A stretch of 64,000 nt of DNA from Streptomyces sp. NBS 14/10 (GCF_002224125.1 NZ_NCSM01000015.1:148933-212932), one strand, 5' to 3'. Positions 32,908-41,555 are shown, numbered from the stretch's first letter. Notes: generated by a model from the sequence alone, not told the origin. Numbers and translations are program-made.

Positions 32908-34581
32908 GTGATCACCATGCCCGCCCGGAAACCGCGGCGCACCGCCGCGGCGACCCGCCGGACGCCGCTGCTGCTCGACCGGGCCGCCCTCAAGCGCCGA
33001 CTGGCCGATGACATGTACGACGTGCTCGTCATCGGAGGTGGCATCACCGGAGCGTACGCCGTGCTCGACGCCGCCTCGCGCGGTCTGCGCGCAGCCCTGA
33101 TCGAGAAGGACGACTTCGCCTCCGGCACCTCGTCGAAGTCGTCGAAGATGGTGCACGGCGGCCTGCGCTACATCGAGCAGGGCAACGTCAATCTGGTCCG
33201 CCACTCGCTCCTGGAGCGCCACCGCTTCCGGAAGAACGCCCCGCACCTGGTGCACCGGCTGCCGTTCCTCTTCCCGATCCTGGAGAAGGAGGGTGTCTTC
33301 GACGCCCGCCTCGCCAAGGGCTTCGAGGGCCTGCTGTGGACGTACGACCTGGTCGGCGGATGGCGGATCGGCAAGCTCCACCAGCGGCTCACCGTTCCCG
33401 AGGTGCTGGCCCAGGCTCCGACGCTGCGCGCCGAGAACCTCAAGGGCGGGCTGATGTACTTCGACGCCCGCACCGACGACGCCCGGCTCGTCCTCACCAT
33501 CGTCCGCACCGCCGCCGCGCTCGGCGCGACGGTCCTCAACGGGGCCAGGGCAGAAGGCCTGCTGATGCGGATGGGCAAGGTGTCCGGTGCGCGGGTCTCG
33601 GCGGACGGCGACACCCTCGACATCCGCGCGCGGGCCGTCGTCAACGCCACCGGGGTATGGAGCGACGAGTTGGACGCGAAGGCGGATGAAGATCACAGGC
33701 CGCAGGTCCGGCCCGCCAAGGGCGTCCATATCGTGGTGCCGTGGGACAAGGTGCGGATCAACTGCACGGTCACCGTGCCGATCCCCGGCCGGGCTCGCCG
33801 CGCGACCTGCACCCGCTGGGGCAACAACGTCGTGCTGGGCACCACCGACGAGGACTACCAGGGCTCCCCGGACGACGTGCACTGCACCCGCGAGGAGATG
33901 GACTTCCTGCTGGCGGGCGCCAACACCGCCTTCGAGGGGAAGCTCACCCCGGACGATGTGGTCGGCTCCATCGGCGGTCTGCGCCCGCTGGTCGGCGGCA
34001 AGGAGGGCGCCACCCTCGATATGCGCCGCGACCACCACATCACCGTCGGCCGCACCGGCATGGTGACGGTGACCGGCGGGAAGCTCACCACCAGCAGGCA
34101 CATGGGTGAACTCGTCATCGACAAGGTGATGACGGTCCTCGGCCGCAAGGGCAAGAGCCGCACCACCGACCTCCCGCTCCTCGGCGGCGCCGGTTACGAC
34201 TCCGAGGCCGTCGCAGCGTCCGGTGGCATCGCCGCCCACCTGGGCGAGCGCTTCGGCACCGAGGCCCGCTTCATCGGCGACCTCATCCAGGACGACCCGT
34301 CGCTGGCCGAGCCGATCGTCGCCGGACTCCCGTACACGAAGGCGGAGGTCGTGTACGCGGCCCGCGCCGAGCTGGCCCGGTCGGTCGACGACGTCCTCTC
34401 CCGCCGCACGCGCGCCCGGCTGTTCGCCCGGGACGCCTCCGTCGACGCCGCCGAGGCCGTCGGCGCGATCCTCGGCCAGGAACTGAACCTCACGGAGGCG
34501 GAGGTCGAGCGTTCGGTCGCCGAGTACCTCGCAGCCGTCCGTCACGAAAAGTCCGTACTCCTCGAAGGGGCAGCAGCATGA
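32908..34581 (+). CDS. glpD: GlpD-type FAD-dependent glycerol-3-phosphate dehydrogenase
   Basis: A 557-residue flavoprotein. The Rossmann FAD site is YDVLVIGGGITGAYAVLDAASRGLRAALIEKDDFASGTSSKSSKMVHGGLRYIEQG, the signature of GlpD. ENLKGGLMYFDARTDDARLVLTIVRTAA, VVNATGVWSDELD and the C-terminal DAO_C-type helical domain also match. GTG 32908 has AGGAG at 32894-32898. The enzyme oxidises glycerol-3-phosphate (or a polyol phosphate) to dihydroxyacetone phosphate and passes electrons to quinone at the membrane. It follows the kinase, and its last bases overlap the next gene as ATGA. Confidence 0.9.
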   Translation: MITMPARKPRRTAAATRRTPLLLDRAALKRRLADDMYDVLVIGGGITGAYAVLDAASRGLRAALIEKDDFASGTSSKSSKMVHGGLRYIEQGNVNLVRHSLLERHRFRKNAPHLVHRLPFLFPILEKEGVFDARLAKGFEGLLWTYDLVGGWRIGKLHQRLTVPEVLAQAPTLRAENLKGGLMYFDARTDDARLVLTIVRTAAALGATVLNGARAEGLLMRMGKVSGARVSADGDTLDIRARAVVNATGVWSDELDAKADEDHRPQVRPAKGVHIVVPWDKVRINCTVTVPIPGRARRATCTRWGNNVVLGTTDEDYQGSPDDVHCTREEMDFLLAGANTAFEGKLTPDDVVGSIGGLRPLVGGKEGATLDMRRDHHITVGRTGMVTVTGGKLTTSRHMGELVIDKVMTVLGRKGKSRTTDLPLLGGAGYDSEAVAASGGIAAHLGERFGTEARFIGDLIQDDPSLAEPIVAGLPYTKAEVVYAARAELARSVDDVLSRRTRARLFARDASVDAAEAVGAILGQELNLTEAEVERSVAEYLAAVRHEKSVLLEGAAA

Positions 34582-36131
34582 TCAGCCGTCAGACCATCAC
34601 CCACCCGTTCAACCGAGGCAACCACACCGTCGGCGCCCCCAGCTCAGCCGCCTGGGCGCGGAACACCCCGATCGGTGACGGCGAGGCCGCGCTCCAGGTG
34701 AACCCGGTAGAGGTCCCCGAGCCCGTGGTCGAGGCGCTGCGCGAGGCCGCGCACGCGGTGCACACCTTCCGCGACGAGGTCGTCACCCGGACCCGTGACT
34801 GGTGGGCCGGTTCGATGATCGGCGAGACCGAAGGCCGTCCCGCCACCCCCAACGCCGTGATCGTCGAGGCCGCCGACGCGGACCAGGTCGCGGCCGTGCT
34901 GCGGATCTGCCACGAGGCCGGCATCCCGGTCACCCCGTCCGCGGGCCGCTCCAATGTCACCGGTGCCGCGCTCCCCGTCTTCGGCGGCGTCGTCCTGGAC
35001 ATGTGCGGGCTGAACCAGATCGTCGGCTTCGACGCCGAGTCGAACATCGTGGACGTCCAGGCCGGCATGTTCGGTGACCTCTTCGAGAAGCAGCTCCAGG
35101 AGGCGTACGGCGTCACCACCGGCCACTGGCCGTCCGCGTTCGCCGTCTCCACCGTCGGCGGCTGGATCGCCTGCCGCGGCGCCGGTCAGCTCTCCACGCG
35201 TTACGGCAAGATCGAGGACATGGTCGTCGGCGTCGACGTCGTACACGCGGACGGCACCCGGGCCACGTACGGCGACTACGCCCGCGCCGCGGTCGGCCCG
35301 GACCTGCGCCAGCTGTTCGTCGGCTCCGAGGGCACCCTCGGCGTCATCGTCTCGGCCCGACTGCGGGTCCACCCGCTGCCGGAGTACGCGAGCGCCGCCG
35401 CGTACGGCTTCAAGACCTTCGCGGAGGGCCTGGACGCCTGCCGCAGGATCATGCAGCGCGGCGCCACCCCGGCCGTCCTGCGCCTGTACGACACTCTGGA
35501 GTCGGGCAACCACTTCGGCCACCCGGAGACCAACCTCCTGCTCATCGCCGACGAGGGCGACCCGGCCATCGTCGACGCGTCGATCGGGGTGGCGAAGGAG
35601 GTCTGCGAGGAATACGGCCCCGAGCTGGACAGCCAGGCCGTCTTCGAGCGCTGGCTGGACGAGCGAATGCTGGTCGGCAAGTCCGCCGAAGGCTTCAACC
35701 CGGGTCCGGGCTTCGTCGCCGACACCCTGGAGATGGCCGCGTCCTGGACCGACCTCCCGGTGATCTACGACGAGGTGGTCGCCTCCATCCAGGCGGTGGA
35801 CGGCACCCTGGCCGCCTCGGCCCACCAGTCCCACGCGTACACCGACGGTGCCTGCGTCTACTTCTCCCTGCGCGGAAACGTGGCGCCGAAGGCGCGTCGC
35901 GACTGGTACCGCGCGGTGTGGGACGCGGCCAACGCCGTACTCATCAAGCATGCCGCGGCGCTCAGCCACCACCACGGCTGCGGTCTGCTGCGCGGCCCCT
36001 ACCTGGAGGAATCCCTCGGGGCGGGCTTCGCGACGCTCGTCGCGGTGAAGCAGGCCCTGGACCCGGCCGGCCTCCTCAACCCTGGCAAGCTGGGCCTTCC
36101 CAGCCGCTTCGGTACGTCCCCGCTGAGCTGA
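34578..36131 (+). CDS. FAD-binding oxidase of the alkylglycerone-phosphate synthase type
   Basis: A 517-residue VAO/PCMH-type flavoprotein. FAD-binding loops are ITPSAGRSNVTGAALPVFGGVVLDM-like (residues about 115-140) and AFAVSTVGGWIACRGAGQLSTRYGKIEDMVVGVDVV. GSEGTLGVIVSARLRV follows, and near the end is SHHHGCGLLRGPYLEE, whose triple His matches the HHHGxG active site of alkyl-dihydroxyacetone-phosphate synthase. It could join or cleave an ether-linked glycerone phosphate, or act as a hydroxyacid-type oxidase. Translationally coupled to GlpD (ATGA overlap), so it works on a related phosphate compound. Confidence 0.8.
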   Translation: MISRQTITHPFNRGNHTVGAPSSAAWARNTPIGDGEAALQVNPVEVPEPVVEALREAAHAVHTFRDEVVTRTRDWWAGSMIGETEGRPATPNAVIVEAADADQVAAVLRICHEAGIPVTPSAGRSNVTGAALPVFGGVVLDMCGLNQIVGFDAESNIVDVQAGMFGDLFEKQLQEAYGVTTGHWPSAFAVSTVGGWIACRGAGQLSTRYGKIEDMVVGVDVVHADGTRATYGDYARAAVGPDLRQLFVGSEGTLGVIVSARLRVHPLPEYASAAAYGFKTFAEGLDACRRIMQRGATPAVLRLYDTLESGNHFGHPETNLLLIADEGDPAIVDASIGVAKEVCEEYGPELDSQAVFERWLDERMLVGKSAEGFNPGPGFVADTLEMAASWTDLPVIYDEVVASIQAVDGTLAASAHQSHAYTDGACVYFSLRGNVAPKARRDWYRAVWDAANAVLIKHAAALSHHHGCGLLRGPYLEESLGAGFATLVAVKQALDPAGLLNPGKLGLPSRFGTSPLS

Positions 36132-36172
36132 CCTCAGCAACCACCGACCCCCGACCCAGGTAGGCCCTTGCC

Positions 36173-36844
36173 ATGACCCCTTCCCCGTCCCGGTCCGGTG
36201 CCCCACTCAATGCCCGGCTGGCCTCCGCACTGGCCGAGGTCCCGGTCATCGCGTCGGTCGTCACTCCCCAGCCGCTGCGGCAGTTCCTGACCGCACCGGC
36301 CAAGGTGTGCATCGTCGCGTCGCTCACGGTGGGGCAGCTGCCCCAGACCGTGCCGGCGCTGGTCCGGGCGGGGAAGACCGTGTTCGTGAACGTGGACAGC
36401 AGCCCCGGTCTGGCCCAGGACCGGGGCGCGCTGGAGTTCATCAAGAACATGGGCGCGCACGGCGTGGTCAGCACCCGGCTCTCGCTGATCGAGAAGGGCC
36501 GGCCGCTCGGCCTGCTGACGATGATGAAGGTGTTCGTCACCGACCGGTCCAATCTGCGCCGCTCCACGGACGCGGTCTCGCGCGGGGCGCCGGACCTGGT
36601 CGAGATCATGCCCGCCCCGATCGTCGCCCGGATGAGCGAGCAGGCACAGCGCGCGATGTCCCCGTCGGTCGCCGCGGGCTTCGTGGAGACCCCCGCGGAC
36701 GTGGCGCTCGCGCTGGCCCTCGGGTCCGTTGCCGCCGCCACGTCCGACCCCCGCCTCTGGCACCTGCGCCGGGACCAGCTGCCGCCGGTTCCGCCCACCG
36801 CACGGAGGCGACCTGCCGCACCCTCCGCACCCTCCCAGGAGTAA
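36173..36844 (+). CDS. GlpP-family glycerol-3-phosphate responsive antiterminator
   Basis: A 223-residue TIM-barrel-like GlpP protein: LASALAEVPVIASVVTPQPLRQFLTAPAKVCIVASLTVGQLPQTVPALVRAGKTVFVNVDSSPGLAQDRGALEFIKNMGAHGVVSTRLSLIEKGRPLGLLTMMKVFVTDRSNLRRSTDAVSR, with the GlpP-like PDLVEIMPAPIVARM and GFVETPADVALAL. In Bacillus, GlpP bound to glycerol-3-phosphate antiterminates glpD mRNA. Its place here suggests sensing of the cluster's phosphorylated substrate. The extra C-terminal Pro/Arg-rich tail is probably disordered. Six bases separate it from the ABM gene. Confidence 0.85.
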   Translation: MTPSPSRSGAPLNARLASALAEVPVIASVVTPQPLRQFLTAPAKVCIVASLTVGQLPQTVPALVRAGKTVFVNVDSSPGLAQDRGALEFIKNMGAHGVVSTRLSLIEKGRPLGLLTMMKVFVTDRSNLRRSTDAVSRGAPDLVEIMPAPIVARMSEQAQRAMSPSVAAGFVETPADVALALALGSVAAATSDPRLWHLRRDQLPPVPPTARRRPAAPSAPSQE

Positions 36845-36850
36845 GCCCCC

Positions 36851-37153
36851 ATGTCATACGTCGTCGTCGCCCGCTACCGCGCCAAGGAGGGCGAGGAGAA
36901 CACCGTCCTCCCGCTCCTCGACACCATGGCCGCCGCGTCCCGCCAGGAGCCGGGCAACCTCACCTACCGCGTCCACCAGGGCACCGAGGACCCGCGGACG
37001 ATCGTGCTGTACGAGGAGTACGCCTCCGAAGCCGACTTCACCGCACACTGCGCCACCCCGCACTTCCAGGAGATCGTGCTCGGCAAGGTCGTCCCGCTGC
37101 TGGAGAGCCGTGACGTGCTGCGCTGCGCCCCGCGTCCGGAGGTGCGGGCATGA
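36851..37153 (+). CDS. ABM-domain monooxygenase-like protein
   Basis: A 100-residue dimeric alpha+beta barrel protein of the antibiotic biosynthesis monooxygenase (ABM, Dabb-like) superfamily: YVVVARYRAKEGEENTVLPLLDTMAAASRQEPGNLTYRVHQGTEDPRTIVLYEEYASEADFTAHCATPHFQEIVLGKVVPLLES, close to the full family pattern. Members oxidise or bind small organic molecules without cofactors. It overlaps the alcohol dehydrogenase start (ATGA). In context it may tune a reactive aldehyde or quinone intermediate; that is inference. Confidence 0.85.
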   Translation: MSYVVVARYRAKEGEENTVLPLLDTMAAASRQEPGNLTYRVHQGTEDPRTIVLYEEYASEADFTAHCATPHFQEIVLGKVVPLLESRDVLRCAPRPEVRA

Positions 37154-38289
37154 AGACCCGTGCGGTGGTGCTGCGCGGCATATCGACCGCCCGCCCCTAC
37201 TCCGAGACCCGCCCGCTCGAGGTGGAGGAGCTGGAGCTGGGTGCCCCGCGCGAGGGCGAGGTGCTGGTCCGGATCGCGGCCGCCTCGCTCTGCCACTCGG
37301 ACTTGTCGGTGGTCAACGGCGACCGGGTCCGCCCGCTGCCGATGGCGCTGGGACACGAGGCGGTGGGTGTCGTGCAGGAGACCGGACCGGGTGTCGCCCG
37401 GGTCCGTCCCGGTGACCACGTGGTCCTGGTCTACGTGCCCAGCTGCGGCTTCTGCGCCGACTGCGCGGCCGGCCGGCCCGCCCTGTGCGCACAGGCCGCC
37501 GCGGCGAACGGGTCGGGAGCGCTGCTGCACGGCCCGTCCCTGCTGACCGACGCCTCCGGCACCCCGGTCCACCACCAGCTGGGTGTCTCCGCGTTCTCCG
37601 AACACGCGGTGCTGGCCCAGGAGTCGGTGGTACCGATACCGCGGGACATCCCGTTCACGGTGGCCTCGATGTTCGGCTGCGCGGTCCTGACCGGCGCCGG
37701 AGCCGTCATCAACACGGCGTCCCTGCGCCCCGGCCAGTCGACGGTGGTCTACGGCCTGGGCGGCGTGGGCCTGGCCGCGGTGCTGGGTGCCCGCGCGGCG
37801 GGCGCGTACCCGGTCATCGCGGTTGACCCGGTACCGGAGAAGCGCGAACTGGCTCTCCAACTGGGCGCGACCCACGCATACGACGCCGACGAGGCGGTCG
37901 AGGCGATTCATGACCTCACGTCCGGTGGTGCCGAGCTGGCGGTCGAGGCAGTGGGCAGCCCTGAGGTGATGGCCGAATGCCTGACGGCCGTGGCCCGCGG
38001 CGGCACGGCCGTCTCGGTGGGCCTGCCCGCCCCCGACCGCGTGCTGGAGGTCCCGGCGCTGACGTTCGCGGGCGAGGGCAAGTCCCTGCTGGGCTCGTAC
38101 ATGGGCGACGCGGTACCGCGCCGCGACATCCCCCGGTTCCTGGACCTGTGGCGGGCGGGCCGGCTGCCGGTGGAGCGGATGCACACCGGCACCCTGCCGC
38201 TGACCGGCATCAACACGGCGATGGAGGAGCTGGCCTCGGGCCGGGCGATCCGTCAGGTCATCGACACATCGGGAATGCTGGACGTCTGA
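37150..38289 (+). CDS. Zinc-dependent alcohol dehydrogenase (MDR family)
   Basis: A 379-residue medium-chain dehydrogenase. Catalytic zinc ligands are in SLCHSDLSV (Cys and the adjacent His) and MALGHEAVG (GHE). The structural zinc site is PSCGFCADCAAGRPALC. The NAD-binding Rossmann motif is TVVYGLGGVGLAAVLGARAAGAYPVIAVDP, and the C-terminal part ends GRAIRQVIDTSGML. It converts an alcohol to an aldehyde or ketone with NAD(P). As the last gene of the operon it may act on an alcohol or aldehyde released by the AGPS-type oxidase. Start ATG 37150 overlaps the ABM stop. Confidence 0.9.
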   Translation: MKTRAVVLRGISTARPYSETRPLEVEELELGAPREGEVLVRIAAASLCHSDLSVVNGDRVRPLPMALGHEAVGVVQETGPGVARVRPGDHVVLVYVPSCGFCADCAAGRPALCAQAAAANGSGALLHGPSLLTDASGTPVHHQLGVSAFSEHAVLAQESVVPIPRDIPFTVASMFGCAVLTGAGAVINTASLRPGQSTVVYGLGGVGLAAVLGARAAGAYPVIAVDPVPEKRELALQLGATHAYDADEAVEAIHDLTSGGAELAVEAVGSPEVMAECLTAVARGGTAVSVGLPAPDRVLEVPALTFAGEGKSLLGSYMGDAVPRRDIPRFLDLWRAGRLPVERMHTGTLPLTGINTAMEELASGRAIRQVIDTSGMLDV

Positions 38290-38376
38290 GTCGCCATCCC
38301 GGTGCAGAACGGGAACAGCGGCTACTCCTACGATCAGCAGAAGAACCCCAACTGGTTCTTCGCCGTCGGATCCGAG

Positions 38377-38427
38377 CCGGGCCCTGTCGGCCCGCGCCTG
38401 TCAGGGACGCGGGCCGACAGGGCCCGG
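38377..38427. terminator. Strong bidirectional hairpin terminator
   Basis: A perfect 20-bp inverted repeat (arms 38377-38396 and 38408-38427, core GGGCCCTGTCGG) with an 11-base loop, between the convergent alcohol dehydrogenase and GAPDH genes. Probable rho-independent-like terminator for both strands. Confidence 0.9.
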
Positions 38428-38492
38428 TGGCACCCATCCGGTCGTGGTTGTGAGCGAGCCGACTCGCGGACCCGATCACGCTCGTGGACCGG

Positions 38493-39491
38493 TCAGCGTG
38501 CGGCGAGGAGCTCCAGCGTGTCGATCACGCGGTTGGAGAAGCCCCACTCGTTGTCGTACCAGGCGACCACCTTGACGTGGCGGCCATCGACGCGGGTGAG
38601 GGCCGAGTCGAAGATCGACGAGGCCGGGTTGCCGACGATGTCGGACGATACGAGCGGGTCGTCGGAGTACTCGAGGACGCCGGCGAGCGGCCCCTCCGCG
38701 GCGGCGCGGTACGCGGCCAGCACGTCGTCGCGGGTCACGTCGCGGGCGACGGTGGTGTTGAGTTCGACGATCGAGCCGACCGGCACCGGCACGCGGATCG
38801 AGTCGCCCGACAGCTTGCCGTCGAGGTTCGGCAGCACGAGACCGATCGCCTTGGCGGCGCCCGTCGTGGTCGGCACGATGTTGACGGCGGCGGCGCGGGC
38901 GCGGCGGGCGTCGCGGTGCGGACCGTCCTGCAGGTTCTGCTCCTGCGTGTAGGCGTGCACCGTGGTCATGAAGCCATGCTCGATGCCGGCGAGTTCGTCG
39001 AGCACGGCGGCCAGCGGCGCGAGCGCGTTGGTCGTGCAGGAGGCGTTCGAGACGATCGTGTGCACGTCCGGGTCGTACGCGTCGGTGTTGACCCCGTACG
39101 CGAGCGTGACGTCGGCACCGTCCGACGGCGCGCTGACCAGCACCTTCTTCGCTCCCGCGTCGAGGTGGGCGCGGGCGGCCTTGGCGGAGGTGAAGCGGCC
39201 TGTCGCCTCCAGCACGATGTCGACGCCGAGCTCGCCCCACGGCAGCCGCGCCGGCTCCCGCTCGGCGAGCACCGTGATGCGTCGGCCGTCGACGACGAGG
39301 GTGTCCCCGTCGGCGGTCACCGGACGGCCGAGCCGTCCGGCCGTGGTGTCGTAGGCGAGGAGCCGGGCGAGGGTGACGGGTTCGGTGAGGTCGTTGACGG
39401 CGACGATCTCGAAGTCGCTGCCGCGTTCCAGCAGGGCGCGCAGCACATTGCGTCCGATGCGGCCGAATCCGTTGATGGCGATGCGAGTCAT
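38493..39491 (-). CDS. gap: Type I glyceraldehyde-3-phosphate dehydrogenase
   Basis: 332 residues. NAD-binding: TRIAINGFGRIGRNVLRALLERG. Catalytic Cys: VSNASCTTNALAPLA, with the partner His in TTVHAYTQEQNLQDGPHRD. The C-terminal phosphate site is intact and the chain ends YDNEWGFSNRVIDTLELLA. It interconverts glyceraldehyde-3-phosphate and 1,3-bisphosphoglycerate. As an accessory GAPDH beside a glycerol/polyol cluster it would carry triose phosphates onwards, although it is transcribed from the opposite strand. Start at ATG 39491; upstream on the same strand is an AdpA/GlxA-type regulator that probably controls it. Confidence 0.95.
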   Translation of the reverse strand: MTRIAINGFGRIGRNVLRALLERGSDFEIVAVNDLTEPVTLARLLAYDTTAGRLGRPVTADGDTLVVDGRRITVLAEREPARLPWGELGVDIVLEATGRFTSAKAARAHLDAGAKKVLVSAPSDGADVTLAYGVNTDAYDPDVHTIVSNASCTTNALAPLAAVLDELAGIEHGFMTTVHAYTQEQNLQDGPHRDARRARAAAVNIVPTTTGAAKAIGLVLPNLDGKLSGDSIRVPVPVGSIVELNTTVARDVTRDDVLAAYRAAAEGPLAGVLEYSDDPLVSSDIVGNPASSIFDSALTRVDGRHVKVVAWYDNEWGFSNRVIDTLELLAAR

Positions 39492-39607
39492 GTGTCGTGG
39501 TGTCCCTTCGGTTCTCGTCACCAGCTTCGCGTGCGGGATGCGGCCATGGCCGTGGCGTGAGCGCCATGGTTCGCAAGGATCACGCCAGAGCGCGCCCGGG
39601 CGGCGGG

Positions 39608-40564
39608 CTACTCGCCCCGGGTGAAGGTACGCCGGTACTCGCTGGGCGTGGTGCCGAGGATGCGCTGGAAGTGCATCCGCAGATTTGTGCCGGTGCCGAG
39701 ACCGACGTCGTTCGCGATCTGCTCGACGCTGCGCTTCGAACGCTCGAGCAGCTCACGAGCCAGGTCGATACGGGCGCGCATGACCCACTGCATCGGCGTG
39801 TACCCGGTGTCCTCGACGAAACGCCGCGAGAACGTGCGCGGTGAGACCGCCGCGTGCTGGGCGAGGGATTCGAGGCTGAGGGGTTCGTCGAGCCGGTGCA
39901 GGGCCCATTCGCGGGTGGCGGCGAACCGTTCACCGAGCGGCTCGGGCACGCTGCGCGGTACGTACTGTGCCTGGCCGCCGCTGCGGTAGGGGGCCGCGAC
40001 CAGGCGCCGGGCCGCGTGGTTCGACGCGGCCACCCCGAGATCGCTGCGCAGGATATGCAGGCACAGGTCGATGCCCGAGGCGGCGCCGGCCGACGTCAGC
40101 ACGCTGCCCTCGTCGACGAACAGGACGTTCTCGTCGACCCGGACGAGCGGATGCTTCTGTGCAAGCGCCCGTGTGTAGTGCCAGTGCGTCGTGGCGCGCT
40201 TGCCGTCGAGCAGCCCCGTGGCGGCGAGCGCGAAGGCGCCCGTCGAGATGGCGGCAAGCCGTGCACCCCGGCCGTGTGCGGCGATCAGCGCATCGACGAC
40301 GGCCCGTGGCGGGTCGTCGCGGTCCGGGAACCGATAGCCCGGGACGAAGACAATGTCGGCCCACCCAAGCGCGTCGAGACCGTGGGTGACGTGGTACGCC
40401 AGGCCGTCGCCGCCGGTCACGAGCCCGGGCGCCGCGCCGCACACCCGCACCTCGTACGGCATGCTGGCGCGGGTGGTGAACACCTGCGCGGGAATGCCGA
40501 CATCGAGCGGCTTCGCACCCTCGAGCACGAGGACGGCGACTCGACGCAGGCGGGAGGAAGACAT
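39608..40564 (-). CDS. GlxA/AdpA-type AraC regulator (DJ-1/PfpI plus AraC HTH)
   Basis: 318 residues from ATG 40564. The N-terminal half is a DJ-1/PfpI-like domain (RRVAVLVLEGAKPLDVGIPAQVFTTRASMPYEVRVCG; ADIVFVPGYRFPDRDDPP; RLAAISTGAFALAATGLLDGKRATTHWHYTRALAQKHP; TSAGAASGIDLCLHILRSDLG). The C-terminal half is an AraC double HTH (LSLESLAQHAAVSPRTFSRRFVEDTGYTPMQWVMRARIDLARELLERSKRSVEQIANDVGLGTGTNLRMHFQRILGTTPSEYRRTF), where the nucleophile position of DJ-1 is not catalytic. Placed upstream of gap on the same strand (116 bases), it probably activates or represses that gene. Confidence 0.9.
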   Translation of the reverse strand: MSSSRLRRVAVLVLEGAKPLDVGIPAQVFTTRASMPYEVRVCGAAPGLVTGGDGLAYHVTHGLDALGWADIVFVPGYRFPDRDDPPRAVVDALIAAHGRGARLAAISTGAFALAATGLLDGKRATTHWHYTRALAQKHPLVRVDENVLFVDEGSVLTSAGAASGIDLCLHILRSDLGVAASNHAARRLVAAPYRSGGQAQYVPRSVPEPLGERFAATREWALHRLDEPLSLESLAQHAAVSPRTFSRRFVEDTGYTPMQWVMRARIDLARELLERSKRSVEQIANDVGLGTGTNLRMHFQRILGTTPSEYRRTFTRGE

Positions 40565-40666
40565 GGGAAGCAGGGTACGAGCTGGCCAGGTCCGCTCGTC
40601 CGCACTGACAGTGGTGTTCCGAGGTACGTGACTCACGGCCCGCTCGACGTGGGTGCTGTGGGGCTG

Positions 40667-41050
40667 TCAGTCGCCGAAGCGACTGCGCGCGTCCTCGATG
40701 TGACCGAGGTATTGGTGGGTCCAGCCGCATATGGCGTCGACCGTCGCCCGTAGGGCACGGCCCGGCTGGGTGAGGGTGTACTCGACCCGCGGCGGCACGG
40801 TGGGGTACACCGTCCGCTCGACCAGGCCGTTGCGCTCCAGCATGCGCAGGTTCTGGGTGAGCATCTTGTGGCTGATGCCCTCGACCTCTTTGCGCAGCTC
40901 GCTGAAGCGCAGGGTGCGTTCACCGAGCGCCTCGATGATCAGGAACGCCCATTTGTTGGCGACGTCCGAGAAGATCTCCCGCGCCAGGGAGTCCGCGCGC
41001 CTGAGGTCTGCGTTCTCGGGCAGGCCCTTGAGTAGCTGCTTGGTCACCAT
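40667..41050 (-). CDS. HxlR-family transcriptional regulator
   Basis: A 127-residue winged-helix protein: SLAREIFSDVANKWAFLIIEALGERTLRFSELRKEVEGISHKMLTQNLRMLERNGLVERTVYPTVPPRVEYTLTQPGRALRATVDAICGW, the complete HxlR pattern. No cysteine near the start suggests that it is not the YodB-type thiol sensor. It is divergent from RidA (TTG 41154). The intergenic region holds two near-identical 21-22-bp copies and an 8-bp inverted repeat, and one copy covers this gene's ribosome site, so it most likely represses itself and RidA. Confidence 0.9.
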   Translation of the reverse strand: MVTKQLLKGLPENADLRRADSLAREIFSDVANKWAFLIIEALGERTLRFSELRKEVEGISHKMLTQNLRMLERNGLVERTVYPTVPPRVEYTLTQPGRALRATVDAICGWTHQYLGHIEDARSRFGD

Positions 41051-41053
41051 GAG

Positions 41054-41132
41054 GTTCCTCAGTCACCGAAAAGTGCGTTCTTCCAGGTCGGCTCTCACTC
41101 TCTTACAGTTCCTGAGTAACCACAAGTGAGAG
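41054..41132. promoter_or_regulatory. HxlR operator-like repeats between hxlR and RidA genes
   Basis: Two direct copies of a 21-22-bp element (41054-41075 and 41108-41128) share GTTCCT-x-AGT-x-ACC and an AAGTG end. A perfect inverted repeat CTCTCACT (41092-41099) / AGTGAGAG (41125-41132) overlaps the second copy. The first copy covers the hxlR ribosome site. These are likely regulator-binding sites for both genes. Confidence 0.65.
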
Positions 41133-41153
41133 TAAACAGAAGGGCGAGCACTG

Positions 41154-41555
41154 TTGGCCACCATCGATGTCTTCAACCACAATGTGCCGGCCGAGAGCGA
41201 CTTCGGCTACTCGCAGGCGATCAAGTCCGGGGATCTGATCCACGTCTCCGGACAGCTCTCGCTCGACGAGGCGGGCGAGTTCCGCTACGCGGACGATTTC
41301 GACGCCCAGCTCAAGCAGACCTACATCAATCTGGACAAGGTCCTGGACCACTACGGTGTCACCCGGAACCAGGTCGTCTCGCAGACCCTGTACGTGGTGA
41401 ACCTGCGCCAGAATGCCGCGGCGACGGCGGAGGGCAACCTGGCGTACTTCGGCCACCACCGTCCGGTCAGCACGGTCTTCGGCGTCACCGAACTGACCTT
41501 CCCCGGCCAGGTCATCGAGATCAGCTTCGTCATCGACACAAAGCTGCCCGTCTGA
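41154..41555 (+). CDS. RidA-family protein
   Basis: A 133-residue RidA/YjgF/UK114 protein: GYSQAIKSGDLIHVSGQLSLDEAGEFRYADDFDAQLKQTYINLDKVLDHYGVTRNQVVSQTLYVVNLRQNAAATAEGNLAYFGHHRPVSTVFGVTELTFPGQVIEISFVIDTKLPV, the full family length. RidA proteins hydrolyse reactive enamine/imine intermediates from PLP enzymes. The start appears to be TTG 41154, after AAGGG. The divergent HxlR regulator and its repeated sites suggest induction by a metabolite stress. Confidence 0.9.
   Translation: MATIDVFNHNVPAESDFGYSQAIKSGDLIHVSGQLSLDEAGEFRYADDFDAQLKQTYINLDKVLDHYGVTRNQVVSQTLYVVNLRQNAAATAEGNLAYFGHHRPVSTVFGVTELTFPGQVIEISFVIDTKLPV

Noticed and set aside
30245..34545. Very long minus-strand open frames opposite the polyol cluster
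   Set aside because: They mirror the strongly biased plus-strand genes (kinase, GlpD) and have no recognisable domains.
38302..38376. Short plus-strand open frame QNGNSGYSYDQQKNPNWFF after the alcohol dehydrogenase
   Set aside because: No start with ribosome site, no family match and it runs into the terminator stem; possibly a gene scrap but not supportable.
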